Shown here piece by piece: positions 37,936-52,550 of a DNA stretch of 64,000 nt. Positions within the stretch are counted from its first letter, which is position 1. The number at the start of each line of letters is the position of its first letter. A program made the translations under genes and the position numbers. The notes beneath the pieces are model-generated. The model searched no databases. It was not told the DNA's origin and saw nothing but the letters and a program-made list of their open reading frames with translations. The stretch covers positions 55,923,025 to 55,987,024 of the forward strand of contig OX344763.1 of NCBI GenBank assembly GCA_947034895.1, written 5' to 3'. The DNA is from Rhytidiadelphus loreus (Eukaryota; Streptophyta; Bryopsida; Hypnales; Hylocomiaceae).

Positions 37936-39045
37936 TTGTGCAAGTTGCATTTATTTCTAAACTCATGCATTGAAAACTATATGCACGTTTGGGTGGTCAC
38001 TTTGAATGATTTTGTGCGTGAAACTAAAAATTGGGGCAATGTTCCTGCCTTGAACTTTAATGACTGTTCGAAGAAATATAATGTCATGGAAATTCATGTA
38101 AAGAAAATGGCAAAACATGTTTGTGCAAGTTGCACTTATTTCTAAACTCATGCATTCAAAACAATATGCACGTTCGGGTAGTCACTATCTATGATTTTGT
38201 GTATGAAACTAAAAATTGGGGCAACGTTCTTGCCTTGTACTTTAATGACTGTCCAAAAAAATATAATGTCAAGAGAATTCACGTAAAGAAAATGGTAAAA
38301 CATGTTTGTGCAAGTTCCATATATTCCTAAACTCATACATTCAAAACAATATGCACGTTCGGATAGTCACTGTCTATGATTTTGTGTGTGAAACTAAAAA
38401 TTGGGGCAACGTTCTTGCCTTGTACTTTAATGACTGTTCGAAGAAATATAATGTCATGGAAATTCATGTAAAGAAAATGGTAAAACGTGTTTGTGCAAGT
38501 TGCATTTATTTCTAAACTCATGCATTGAAAACTATATGCACGTTTGGGTGGTCACTTTGAATGATTTTGTGCGTGAAACTAAAAATTGGGGCAATGTTCC
38601 TGCCTTGAACTTTAATGACTGTTCGAAGAAATATAATGTCATGGAAATTCATGTAAAGAAAATGGCAAAACATGTTTGTGCAAGTTGCACTTATTTCTAA
38701 ACTCATGCATTCAAAACAATATGCACGTTCGGGTAGTCACTATCTATGATTTTGTGTATGAAACTAAAAATTGGGGCAACGTTCTTGCCTTGTACTTTAA
38801 TGACTGTCCAAAAAAATATAATGTCAAGAGAATTCACGTAAAGAAAATGGTAAAACATGTTTGTGCAAGTTCCATATATTCCTAAACTCATACATTCAAA
38901 ACAATATGCACGTTCGGATAGTCACTGTCTATGATTTTGTGTGTGAAACTAAAAATTGGGGCAACGTTCTTGCCTTGTACTTTAATGACTGTTCGAAGAA
39001 ATATAATGTCATGGAAATTCATGTAAAGAAAATGGTAAAACATGT
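37936..39045. repeat. trimer higher-order repeat, two copies of the split-B module (555 bp each)
   Basis: Copies are 37936-38490 and 38491-39045. Both start with a B-front/Q-rear chimera that carries aaaatggcaaaac (near 38105 and 38660), a substitution seen only in these two units. The third units differ at their end (aaacgtgttt in the first, aaacatgttt in the second). Confidence 0.88.
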
Positions 39046-39415
39046 TTGTGCAAGTTGCACTTATTTCTAAACTCATGCATTCAAAACAATATGCACGTTC
39101 GGGTAGTCACTATCTATGATTTTGTGTATGAAACTAAAAATTGGGGCAACGTTCTTGCCTTGTACTTTAATGACTGTTCGAAGAAATATAATGTCATGGA
39201 TATTCATGTAAAGAAAATGGTAAAACATGTTTGTGCAAGTTGCATTTACTTCTAAACTCATGCATTCAAAACAATATGCACGTTCGGGTAGTCACTATCT
39301 ATGATTTTGTGTGTGAAACTAAAAATTGGGGCAACGTTCTTGCCTTGTACTTTAATGACCATTCAAAAAAATATAATTTCATGGAAATTCACGTAAAGAA
39401 AATAGTAAAACATGT
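39046..39415. repeat. two linking units
   Basis: 39046 is a Q unit with gtgtatgaaac and atggatattcatg. 39231 has tgcatttacttc, gaccattcaaaa and aatttcatgg. They lead into the 10/11-mer and resemble units before other Q-front/B-rear chimeras. Confidence 0.8.
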
Positions 39416-42400
39416 TTGTGCAAGTTGCATTTATTTCTAAACTCATGCATTCAAAACAATATGCACGTTCGGGTGGTCACTTTGAATGATTTTGTGCGTG
39501 AAACTAAAAATTGGGGCAATGTTCCTGCCTTGAACTTTAATGATTGTCCAAAAAAATATAATGTCAAGAGAATTCACGTAAAGAAAATGGTAAAACATGT
39601 TTGTGCAAGTTGCATATATTCCTAAACTCATGCATTCAAAACAATATGCACGTTCGGATAGTCACTGTCTATGATTTTGTGTGTGAAACTAAAAATTGGG
39701 GCAATGTTCTTGCCTTGTACTTTAATGACTGTTCAAAGAAATATAATGTCATGGAAATTCATGTAAAGAAAATGGTAAAACATGTTTGTGCAAGTTGCAC
39801 TTATTTCTAAACTCATGCATTCAAAACAATATGCACGTTCGGATAGTCACTGTCTATGATTTTGTGTGTGAAACTAAAAATTGGGGCAACGTTCTTGCCT
39901 TGTACTTTAATGACTGTTCGAAGAAATATAATGTTATGGAAATTCATGTAAAGAAAATGGTAAAACATGTTTGTGCAAGTTGCATTTATTTCTAAACTCA
40001 TGCATTGAAAACTATATGCACGTTTGGGTGGTCACTTTGAATGATTTTGTGCGTGAAACAAAAAATTGGGGCAATGTTCCTGCCTTGAACTTTAATGACT
40101 GTTCGAAGAAATATAATGTCATGGAAATTCATGTAAAGAAAACGGTAAAACATGTTTGTGCAAGTTGCACTTATTTCTAAACTCATGCATTCAAAACAAT
40201 ATGCACGTTCGGGTAGTCACTATCTATGATTTTGTGTATGAAACTAAAAATTGGGGCAACGTTCTTGCCTTGTACTTTAATGACTGTCCAAAAAAATATA
40301 ATGTCAAGAGAATTCACGTAAAGAAAATGGTAAAACATGTTTGTGCAAGTTCCATATATTCCTAAACTCATGCATTCAAAACAATATGCACGTTCGGATA
40401 GTCACTGTCTATGATTTTGTGTGTGAAACTAAAAATTGGGGCAACGTTCTTGCCTTGTACTTTAATGACTGTTCCAAGAAATATAATGTCATGGAAATTC
40501 ATGTAAAGAAAATGGTAAAACATGTTTGTGCAAGTTGCACTTATTTCTAAACTCATGCATTCAAAACAATATGCACGTTCGGGTAGTCACTATCTATGAT
40601 TTTGTGTATGAAACTAAAAATTGGGGCAACGTTCTTGCCTTGTACTTTAATGACTGTTCGAAGAAATATAATGTCATGGATATTCATGTAAAGAAAATGG
40701 TAAAACATGTTTGTGCAAGTTGCATTTACTTCTAAACTCATGCATTCAAAACAATATGCACGTTCGGGTAGTCACTATCTATGATTTTGTGTGTGAAACT
40801 AAAAATTGGGGCAACGTTCTTGCCTTGTACTTTAATGACTGATCAAAGAAATATAATGTCATGGAAATTCATGTAAAGAAAATGGTAAAACGTGTTTGTG
40901 CAAGTTGCATTTATTTCTAAACTCATGCATTCAAAACAATATGCACGTTCGGGTAGTCACTGTCTATGATTTTGTGTGTGAAACTAAAAATTGGGGCAAC
41001 GTTCTTGCCTTGTACTTTAATGACTGTTCGAAGAAATATAATGTCATGGATATTCATGTAAAGAAAATGGTAAAACATGTTTGTGCAAGTTGCATTTACT
41101 TCTAAACTCATGCATTCAAAACAATATGCACGTTCGGGTAGTCACTATCTATGATTTTGTGTGTGAAACTAAAAATTGGGGCAACGTTCTTGCCTTGTAC
41201 TTTAATGACTGATCAAAGAAATATAATGTCATGGAAATTCATGTAAAGAAAATGGTAAAACGTGTTTGTGCAAGTTGCATTTATTTCTAAACTCATGCAT
41301 TCAAAACAATATGCACGTTCGGGTAGTCACTGTCTATGATTTTGTGTGTGAAACTAAAAATTGGGGCAACGTTCTTGCCTTGTACTTTAATGTCTATTCA
41401 AAAAAATATAATGTCATGGAAATTCATGTAAAGAAAATGGTAAAACATGTTTGTGCAAGTTGCATTTATTTCTAAACTCATGCATTCAAAACAATATGCA
41501 CGTTCGGGTGGTCACTTTGAATGATTTTGTGCGTGAAACTAAAAATTGGGGCAATGTTCCTGCCTTGAACTTTAATGATTGTCCAAAAAAATATAATGTC
41601 AAGAGAATTCACGTAAAGAAAATGGTAAAACATGTTTGTGCAAGTTGCATATATTCCTAAACTCATGCATTTAAAACAATATGCACGTTCGGATAGTCAC
41701 TGTCTATGATTTTGTGTGTGAAACTAAAAATTGGGGCAATGTTCTTGCCTTGTACTTTAATGACTGTTCAAAGAAATATAATGTCATGGAAATTCATGTA
41801 AAGAAAATGGTAAAACATGTTTGTGCAAGTTGCACTTATTTCTAAACTCATGCATTCAAAACAATATGCACGTTCGGGTAGTCACTGTCTATGATTTTGT
41901 GTGTGAAACTAAAAATTGGGGCAACGTTCTTGCCTTGTACTTTAATGACTGTTCGAAGAAATATAATGTTATGGAAATTCATGTAAAGAAAATGGTAAAA
42001 CATGTTTGTGCAAGTTGCATTTATTTCTAAACTCATGCATTGAAAACTATATGCACAATTGGGTGGTCACTTTGAATGATTTTGTGTGTGAAACAAAAAA
42101 TTGGGGCAATGTTCCTGCCTTGAACTTTAATGACTGTTCGAAGAAATATAATGTCATGGAAATTCATGTAAAGAAAATGGTAAAACATGTTTGTGCAAGT
42201 TGCACTTATTTCTAAACTCATGCATTCAAAACAATATGCACGTTCGGGTAGTCACTATCTATGATTTTGTGTATGAAACTAAAAATTGGGGCAACGTTCT
42301 TGCCTTGTACTTTAATGACTGTCCAAAAAAATATAATGTCAAGAGAATTCACGTAAAGAAAATGGTAAAACATGTTTGTGCAAGTTCCATATATTCCTAA

Positions 42401-44595
42401 ACTCATGCATTCAAAACAATATGCACGTTCGGATAGTCACTGTCTATGATTTTGTGTGTGAAACTAAAAATTGGGGCAACGTTCTTGCCTTGTACTTTAA
42501 TGACTGTTCCAAGAAATATAATGTCATGGAAATTCATGTAAAGAAAATGGTAAAACATGTTTGTGCAAGTTGCACTTATTTCTAAACTCATGCATTCAAA
42601 ACAATATGCACGTTCGGGTAGTCACTATCTATGATTTTGTGTATGAAACTAAAAATTGGGGCAACGTTCTTGCCTTGTACTTTAATGACTGTTAGAAGAA
42701 ATATAATGTCATGGATATTCATGTAAAGAAAATGGTAAAACATGTTTGTGCAAGTTGCATTTACTTCTAAACTCATGCATTCAAAACAATATGCACGTTC
42801 GGGTAGTCACTATCTATGATTTTGTGTGTGAAACTAAAAATTGGGGCAACGTTCTTGCCTTGTACTTTAATGACTGTTCGAAGAAATATAATGTCATGGA
42901 TATTCATGTAAAGAAAATGGTAAAACATGTTTGTGCAAGTTGCATTTACTTCTAAACTCATGCATTCAAAACAATATGCACGTTCGGGTAGTCACTATCT
43001 ATGATTTTGTGTGTGAAACTAAAAATTGGGGCAACGTTCTTGCCTTGTACTTTAATGACTGATCAAAGAAATATAATGTCATGGAAATTCATGTAAAGAA
43101 AATGGTAAAACGTGTTTGTGCAAGTTGCATTTATTTCTAAACTCATGCATTCAAAACAATATGCACGTTCGGGTAGTCACTGTCTATGATTTTGTGTGTG
43201 AAACTAAAAATTGGGGCAACGTTCTTGCCTTGTACTTTAATGACTATTCAAAAAAATATAATGTCATGGAAATTCATGTAAAGAAAATGGTAAAACATGT
43301 TTGTGCAAGTTGCATTTATTTCTAAACTCATGCATTCAAAACAATATGCACGTTCGGGTGGTCACTTTGAATGATTTTGTGCGTGAAACTAAAAATTGGG
43401 GCAATGTTCCTGCCTTGAACTTTAATGATTGTCCAAAAAAATATAATGTCAAGAGAATTCACGTAAAGAAAATGGTAAAACATGTTTGTGCAAGTTGCAT
43501 ATATTCCTAAACTCATGCATTTAAAACAATATGCACCTTCGGATAGTCACTGTCTATGATTTTGTGTGTGAAACTAAAAATTGGGGCAATGTTCTTGCCT
43601 TGTACTTTAATGACTGTTCAAAGAAATATAATGTCATGGAAATTCATGTAAAGAAAATGGTAAAACATGTTTGTGCAAGTCGCACTTATTTCTAAACTCA
43701 TGCATTCAAAACAATATGCACGTTCGGGTAGTCACTGTCTATGATTTTGTGTGTGAAACTAAAAATTGGGGCAACGTTCTTGCCTTGTACTTTAATGACT
43801 GTTCGAAGAAATATAATGTTATGGAAATTCATGTAAAGAAAATGGTAAAACATGTTTGTGCAAGTTGCATTTATTTCTAAACTCATGCATTCAAAACAAT
43901 ATGCACGTTCGGGTAGTCACTGTCTATGATTTTGTGCGTGAAACTAAAAATTGGGGCAATGTTCCTGCCTTGAACTTTAATGACTGTTCGAAGAAATATA
44001 ATGTCATGGAAATTCATGTAAAGAAAATGGTAAAACATGTTTGTGCAAGTTGCACTTATTTCTAAACTCATGCATTCAAAACAATATGCACGTTCGGGTA
44101 GTCACTATCTATGATTTTGTGTGTGAAACTAAAAATTGGGGCAACGTTCTTGCCTTGTACTTTAATGACTGTCCAAAAAAATATAATGTCAAGACAATTC
44201 ACGTAAAGAAAATGGTAAAACATGTTTGTGCAAGTTCCATATATTCCTAAACTCATACATTCAAAACAATATGCACGTTCGGATAGTCACTGTCTATGAT
44301 TTTGTGTGTGAAATTAAAAATTGGGGCAACGTTCTTGCCTTGTACTTTAATGACTATTGAAAAAAATATAATGTCATGGAAATTCATGTAAAGAAAATGG
44401 TAAAACATGTTTGTGCAAGTTGCATTTATTTCTAAACTCATGCATTCAAAACAATATGCACGTTCGGGTAGTCACTATCTATGATTTTGTGTATGAAACT
44501 AAAAATTGGGGCAACGTTCTTGCCTTGTACTTTAATGACTGTTCGAAGAAATATAATGTCATGGATATTCATGTAAAGAAAATGGTAAAACATGT
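39416..44595. repeat. 10/11-mer higher-order repeat, about 2.7 copies
   Basis: Copies are 39416-41450 (11 units), 41451-43300 (10 units) and 43301-44595 (first 7 units). Order: chimera with Q front and B from gtggtcac onward; ttcggatag Q; Q, usually with atgttatgg; split-B module (3 units); atggatattcatg unit; then a variable tail of atggatattcatg and gactgatcaaag units and a gtctattc or gactattc unit. In copy 2 the seventh unit reads gactgttagaag. In copy 3 the sixth unit (44226) carries gactattgaaaa, the first occurrence of that variant in the window. Confidence 0.85.
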
Positions 44596-47500
44596 TTGTG
44601 CAAGTTGCATTTACTTCTAAACTCATGCATTCAAAACAATATGCACGTTCGGGTAGTCACTATCTATGATTTTGTGTGTGAAACTAAAAATTGGGGCAAC
44701 GTTCTTGCCTTGTACTTTAATGACTGATCAAAGAAATATAATGTCATGGAAATTCATGTAAAGAAAATGGTAAAACGTGTTTGTGCAAGTTGCATTTATT
44801 TCTAAACTCATGCATTCAAAACAATATGCACGTTCGGGTAGTCACTATCTATGATTTTGTGTGTGAAACTAAAAATTGGGGCAACGTTCTTGCCTTGTAC
44901 TTTAATGACTGTTCGAAGAAATATAATGTCATGGATATTCATGTAAAGAAAATGGTAAAACATGTTTGTGCAAGTTGCATTTACTTCTAAACTCATGCAT
45001 TCAAAACAATATGCACGTTCGGGTAGTCACTATCTATGATTTTGTGTGTGAAACTAAAAATTGGGGCAACGTTCTTGCCTTGTACTTTAATGACTGATCA
45101 AAGAAATATAATGTCATGGAAATTCATGTAAAGAAAATGGTAAAACGTGTTTGTGCAAGTTGCATTTATTTCTAAACTCATGCATTCAAAACAATATGCA
45201 CGTTCGGGTAGTCACTATCTATGATTTTGTGTGTGAAACTAAAAATTGGGGCAACGTTCTTGCCTTGTACTTTAATGACTATTGAAAAAAATATAATGTC
45301 ATGGAAATTCATGTAAAGAAAATGGTAAAACATGTTTGTGCAAGTTGCATTTATTTCTAAACTCATGCATTCAAAACAATATGCACGTTCGGGTAGTCAC
45401 TGTCTATGATTTTGTGTGTGAAACTAAAAATTGGGGCAACGTTCTTGCCTTGTACTTTAATGACTATTGAAAAAAATATAATGTCATGGAAATTCACGTA
45501 AAGAAAATAGTAAAACATGTTTGTGCAAGTTGCATTTATTTCTAAACTCATGCATTGAAAACTATATGCACGTTTGGGTGGTCACTTTGAATGATTTTGT
45601 GCGTGAAACTAAAAATTGGGGCAATGTTCCTGCCTTGAACTTTAATGACTGTCCAAAAAAATATAATGTCAAGAGAATTCACGTAAAGAAAATGGTAAAA
45701 CATGTTTGTGCAAGTTGCATATATTCCTAAACTCATGCATTCAAAACAATATGCACGTTCGGATAGTCACTGTCTATGATTTTGTGTGTGAAACTAAAAA
45801 TTGGGGCAACGTTCTTGCCTTGTACTTTAATGACTATTGAAAAAAATATAATGTCATGGAAATTCATGTAAAGAAAATGGTAAAACATGTTTGTGCAAGT
45901 TGCATTTATTTCTAAACTCATGCATTCAAAACAATATGCACGTTCGGGTAGTCACTGTCTATGATTTTGTGTGTGAAACTAAAAATTGGGGCAACGTTCT
46001 TGCCTTGTACTTTAATGACTATTCAAAAAAATATAATGTCATGGAAATTCATGTAAAGAAAATGTTAAAACATGTTTGTGCAAGTTGCATTTATTTCTAA
46101 ACTCATGCATTCAAAACAATATGCACGTTCGGGTAGTCACTGTCTATGATTTTGTGTGTGAAACTAAAAATTGGGGCAACGTTCTTGCCTTGTACTTTAA
46201 TGACTATTGAAAAAAATATAATGTCATGGAAATTCACGTAAAGAAAATGGTAAAACATGTTTGTGCAAGTTGCATTTACTTCTAAACTCATGCATTCAAA
46301 ACAATATGCACGTTCGGGTAGTCACTATCTATGATTTTGAGTGTGAAACTAAAAATTGGGGCAACGTTCTTGCCTTGTACTTTAATGACTGCTCGAAGAA
46401 ATATAATGTCATGGAAATTCATGTAAAGAAAATGGTAAAACATGTTTGTGCAAGTTGCATTTACTTCTAAACTCATGCATTCAAAACAATATGCACGTTC
46501 GGGTAGTCACTATCTATGATTTTGTGTGTGAAACTAAAAATTGGGGCAACGTTCTTGCCTTGTACTTTAATGACTGCTCGAAGAAATATAATGTCATGGA
46601 AATTCATGTAAAGAAAATGGTAAAACGTGTTTGTGCAAGTTGCATTTATTTCTAAACTCATGCATACAAAACAATATGCACGTTCGGGTAGTCACTGTCT
46701 ATGATTTTGTGTGTGAAACTAAAAATTGGGGCAACGTTCTTGCCTTGTACTTTAATGACTGTTCGAAGAAATATAATGTCATGGAAATTCATGTAAAGAA
46801 AATGGTAAAACATGTTTGTGCAAGTTGCATTTACTTCTAAACTCATGCATTCAAAACAATATGCACGTTCGGGTAGTCACTATCTATGATTTTGTGTGTG
46901 AAACTAAAAATTGGGGCAACGTTCTTGCCTTGTACTTTAATGACTATTGAAAAAAATATAATGTCATGGAAATTCATGTAAAGAAAATGGTAAAACATGT
47001 TTGTGCAAGTTGCATTTATTTCTAAACTCATGCATTCAAAACAATATGCACGTTCGGGTAGTCACTATCTATGATTTTGTGTGTGAAACTAAAAATTGGG
47101 GCAACGTTCTTGCCTTGTACTTTAATGACTGATCAAAGAAATATAATGTCATGGAAATTCATGTAAAGAAAATGGTAAAACGTGTTTGTGCAAGTTGCAT
47201 TTATTTCTAAACTCATGCATTCAAAACAATATGCACGTTCGGGTAGTCACTATCTATGATTTTGTGTGTGAAACTAAAAATTGGGGCAACGTTCTTGCCT
47301 TGTACTTTAATGACTGTTCGAAGAAATATAATGTCATGGATATTCATGTAAAGAAAATGGTAAAACATGTTTGTGCAAGTTGCATTTACTTCTAAACTCA
47401 TGCATTCAAAACAATATGCACGTTCGGGTAGTCACTATCTATGATTTTGTGTGTGAAACTAAAAATTGGGGCAACGTTCTTGCCTTGTACTTTAATGACT

Positions 47501-49405
47501 GATCAAAGAAATATAATGTCATGGAAATTCATGTAAAGAAAATGGTAAAACGTGTTTGTGCAAGTTGCATTTATTTCTAAACTCATGCATTCAAAACAAT
47601 ATGCACGTTCGGGTAGTCACTATCTATGATTTTGTGTGTGAAACTAAAAATTGGGGCAACGTTCTTGCCTTGTACTTTAATGACTATTGAAAAAAATATA
47701 ATGTCATGGAAATTCATGTAAAGAAAATGGTAAAACATGTTTGTGCAAGTTGCATTTATTTCTAAACTCATGCATTCAAAACAATATGCACGTTCGGGTA
47801 GTCACTGTCTATGATTTTGTGTGTGAAACTAAAAATTGGGGCAACGTTCTTGCCTTGTACTTTAATGACTATTGAAAAAAATATAATGTCATGGAAATTC
47901 ACGTAAAGAAAATAGTAAAACATGTTTGTGCAAGTTGCATTTATTTCTAAACTCATGCATTGAAAACTATATGCACGTTTGGGTGGTCACTTTGAATGAT
48001 TTTGTGCGTGAAACTAAAAATTGGGGCAATGTTCCTGCCTTGAACTTTAATGACTGTCCAAAAAAATATAATGTCAAGAGAATTCACGTAAAGAAAATGG
48101 TAAAACATGTTTGTGCAAGTTGCATATATTCCTAAACTCATGCATTCAAAACAATATGCACGTTCGGATAGTCACTGTCTATGATTTTGTGTGTGAAACT
48201 AAAAATTGGGGCAACGTTCTTGCCTTGTACTTTAATGACTATTGAAAAAAATATAATGTCATGGAAATTCATGTAAAGAAAATGGTAAAACATGTTTGTG
48301 CAAGTTGCATTTATTTCTAAACTCATGCATTCAAAACAATATGCACGTTCGGGTAGTCACTGTCTATGATTTTGTGTGTGAAACTAAAAATTGGGGCAAC
48401 GTTCTTGCCTTGTACTTTAATGACTATTCAAAAAAATATAATGTCATGGAAATTCATGTAAAGAAAATGTTAAAACATGTTTGTGCAAGTTGCATTTATT
48501 TCTAAACTCATGCATTCAAAACAATATGCACGTTCGGGTAGTCACTGTCTATGATTTTGTGTGTGAAACTAAAAATTGGGGCAACGTTCTTGCCTTGTAC
48601 TTTAATGACTATTGAAAAAAATATAATGTCATGGAAATTCACGTAAAGAAAATGGTAAAACATGTTTGTGCAAGTTGCATTTACTTCTAAACTCATGCAT
48701 TCAAAACAATATGCACGTTCGGGTAGTCACTATCTATGATTTTGAGTGTGAAACTAAAAATTGGGGCAACGTTCTTGCCTTGTACTTTAATGACTGCTCG
48801 AAGAAATATAATGTCATGGAAATTCATGTAAAGAAAATGGTAAAACATGTTTGTGCAAGTTGCATTTACTTCTAAACTCATGCATTCAAAACAATATGCA
48901 CGTTCGGGTAGTCACTATCTATGATTTTGTGTGTGAAACTAAAAATTGGGGCAACGTTCTTGCCTTGTACTTTAATGACTGCTCGAAGAAATATAATGTC
49001 ATGGAAATTCATGTAAAGAAAATGGTAAAACGTGTTTGTGCAAGTTGCATTTATTTCTAAACTCATGCATACAAAACAATATGCACGTTCGGGTAGTCAC
49101 TGTCTATGATTTTGTGTGTGAAACTAAAAATTGGGGCAACGTTCTTGCCTTGTACTTTAATGACTGTTCGAAGAAATATAATGTCATGGAAATTCATGTA
49201 AAGAAAATGGTAAAACATGTTTGTGCAAGTTGCATTTACTTCTAAACTCATGCATTCAAAACAATATGCACGTTCGGGTAGTCACTATCTATGATTTTGT
49301 GTGTGAAACTAAAAATTGGGGCAACGTTCTTGCCTTGTACTTTAATGACTATTGAAAAAAATATAATGTCATGGAAATTCATGTAAAGAAAATGGTAAAA
49401 CATGT
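44596..49405. repeat. 13-mer higher-order repeat, two full copies (2,405 bp each)
   Basis: Copies are 44596-47000 and 47001-49405. Ordered markers are gactgatcaaag; atggatattcatg; gactgatcaaag; two gactattgaaaa units; full B (45521, 47926); gactattgaaaa; gactattc with aaaatgttaaaac; gactattgaaaa with cacgtaaag; a unit with gattttgagtgtg (46261, 48666); ctcgaag with aaacgtgttt; a unit with gcatacaaaac (46631, 49036); and gactattgaaaa. I saw no difference between the copies in the marker sites. Confidence 0.9.
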
Positions 49406-52400
49406 TTGTGCAAGTTGCATTTATTTCTAAACTCATGCATTCAAAACAATATGCACGTTCGGGTAGTCACTATCTATGATTTTGTGTGTGAAACTAAAAA
49501 TTGGGGCAACGTTCTTGCCTTGTACTTTAATGACTGATCAAAGAAATATAATGTCATGGAAATTCATGTAAAGAAAATGGTAAAACGTGTTTGTGCAAGT
49601 TGCATTTATTTCTAAACTCATGCATTCAAAACAATATGCACGTTCGGGTAGTCACTGTCTATGATTTTGTGTGTGAAACTAAAAATTGGGGCAACGTTCT
49701 TGCCTTGTACTTTAATGACTGTTCGAAGAAATATAATGTCATGGAAATTCATGTAAAGAAAATGGTAAAACATGTTTGTGCAAGTTGCATTTATTTCTAA
49801 ACTCATGCATTCAAAACAATATGCACGTTCGGGTAGTCACTGTCTATGATTTTGTGTGTGAAACTAAAAATTGGGGCAACGTTCTTGCCTTGTACTTTAA
49901 TGACTGTTCGAAGAAATATAATGTCATGGAAATTCATGTAAAGAAAATGGTAAAACGTGTTTGTGCAAGTTGCATTTATTTCTAAACTCATGCATTCAAA
50001 ACAATATGCACGTTCGGGTAGTCACTGTCTATGATTTTGTGTGTGAAACTAAAAATTGGGGCAACGTTCTTGCCTTGTACTTTAATGACTGTTCGAAGAA
50101 ATATAATGTCATGGAAATTCATGTAAAGAAAATGGTAAAACATGTTTGTGCAAGTTGCATTTATTTCTAAACTCATGCATTCAAAACAATATGCACGTTC
50201 GGGTAGTCACTGTCTATGATTTTGTGTGTGAAACTAAAAATTGGGGCAACGTTCTTGCCTTGTACTTTAATGACTGTTCGAAGAAATATAATGTCATGGA
50301 AATTCATGTAAAGAAAATGGTAAAACATGTTTGTGCAAGTTGCATTTATTTCTAAACTCATGCATTCAAAACAATATGCACGTTCGGGTAGTCACTGTCT
50401 ATGATTTTGTGTGTGAAACTAAAAATTGGGGCAACGTTCTTGCCTTGTACTTTAATGACTGTTCGAAGAAATATAATGTCATGGAAATTCATGTAAAGAA
50501 AATGGTAAAACATGTTTGTGCAAGTTGCATTTATTCCTAAACTCATGCATTCAAAACAATATGCACGATCGGGTAGTCACTGTCTATGATTTTGTGTGTG
50601 AAACTAAAAATTGGGGCAACGTTCTTGCCTTGTACTTTAATGACCATTCAAAAAAATATAATGTCAAGAGAATTCACGTAAAGAAAATAGTAAAACATGT
50701 TTGTGCAAGTTGCATTTATTTCTAAACTCATGCATTCAAAACAATATGCACGTTCGGGTAGTCACTATCTATGATTTTGTGTGTGAAACTAAAAATTGGG
50801 GCAACGTTCTTGCCTTGTACTTTAATGACTATTGAAAAAAATATAATGTCATGGAAATTCATGTAAAGAAAATGGTAAAACATGTTTGTGCAAGTTGCAT
50901 TTATTTCTAAACTCATGCATTCAAAACAATATGCACGTTCGGGTAGTCACTGTCTATGATTTTGTGTGTGAAACTAAAAATTGGGGCAACGTTCTTGCCT
51001 TGTACTTTAATGACTATTGAAAAAAATATAATGTCATGGAAATTCACGTAAAGAAAATAGTAAAACATGTTTGTGCAAGTTGCATTTATTTCTAAACTCA
51101 TGCATTGAAAACTATATGCACGTTTGGGTGGTCACTTTGAATGATTTTGTGCGTGAAACTAAAAATTGGGGCAATGTTCCTGCCTTGAACTTTAATGACT
51201 GTCCAAAAAAATATAATGTCAAGAGAATTCACGTAAAGAAAATGGTAAAACATGTTTGTGCAAGTTGCATATATTCCTAAACTCATGCATTCAAAACAAT
51301 ATGCACGTTCGGATAGTCACTGTCTATGATTTTGTGTGTGAAACTAAAAATTGGGGCAACGTTCTTGCCTTGTACTTTAATGACTATTGAAAAAAATATA
51401 ATGTCATGGAAATTCATGTAAAGAAAATGGTAAAACATGTTTGTGCAAGTTGCATTTATTTCTAAACTCATGCATTCAAAACAATATGCACGTTCGGGTA
51501 GTCACTGTCTATGATTTTGTGTGTGAAACTAAAAATTGGGGCAACGTTCTTGCCTTGTACTTTAATGACTATTCAAAAAAATATAATGTCATGGAAATTC
51601 ATGTAAAGAAAATGTTAAAACATGTTTGTGCAAGTTGCATTTATTTCTAAACTCATGCATTCAAAACAATATGCACGTTCGGGTAGTCACTGTCTATGAT
51701 TTTGTGTGTGAAACTAAAAATTGGGGCAACGTTCTTGCCTTGTACTTTAATGACTATTGAAAAAAATATAATGTCATGGAAATTCACGTAAAGAAAATGG
51801 TAAAACATGTTTGTGCAAGTTGCATTTACTTCTAAACTCATGCATTCAAAACAATATGCACGTTCGGGTAGTCACTATCTATGATTTTGAGTGTGAAACT
51901 AAAAATTGGGGCAACGTTCTTGCCTTGTACTTTAATGACTGCTCGAAGAAATATAATGTCATGGAAATTCATGTAAAGAAAATGGTAAAACATGTTTGTG
52001 CAAGTTGCATTTACTTCTAAACTCATGCATTCAAAACAATATGCACGTTCGGGTAGTCACTATCTATGATTTTGTGTGTGAAACTAAAAATTGGGGCAAC
52101 GTTCTTGCCTTGTACTTTAATGACTGCTCGAAGAAATATAATGTCATGGAAATTCATGTAAAGAAAATGGTAAAACGTGTTTGTGCAAGTTGCATTTATT
52201 TCTAAACTCATGCATACAAAACAATATGCACGTTCGGGTAGTCACTGTCTATGATTTTGTGTGTGAAACTAAAAATTGGGGCAACGTTCTTGCCTTGTAC
52301 TTTAATGACTGTTCGAAGAAATATAATGTCATGGAAATTCATGTAAAGAAAATGGTAAAACATGTTTGTGCAAGTTGCATTTACTTCTAAACTCATGCAT

Positions 52401-52550
52401 TCAAAACAATATGCACGTTCGGGTAGTCACTATCTATGATTTTGTGTGTGAAACTAAAAATTGGGGCAACGTTCTTGCCTTGTACTTTAATGACTATTGA
52501 AAAAAATATAATGTCATGGAAATTCATGTAAAGAAAATGGTAAAACATGT
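49406..52550. repeat. remodelled third copy of the 13-mer, 17 units
   Basis: The first unit (49406) matches 44596 and 47001, and units 50701-52550 match 47556-49405. Between them, two 13-mer units (equivalents of 47186 and 47371) are replaced by six units (49591-50700): five Q units and one gcacgatcggg unit with gaccattcaaaa and a B-like caagagaattcacg (50516). The pair 50331/50516 resembles 30352/30537 about 20 kb to the left. Confidence 0.87.
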
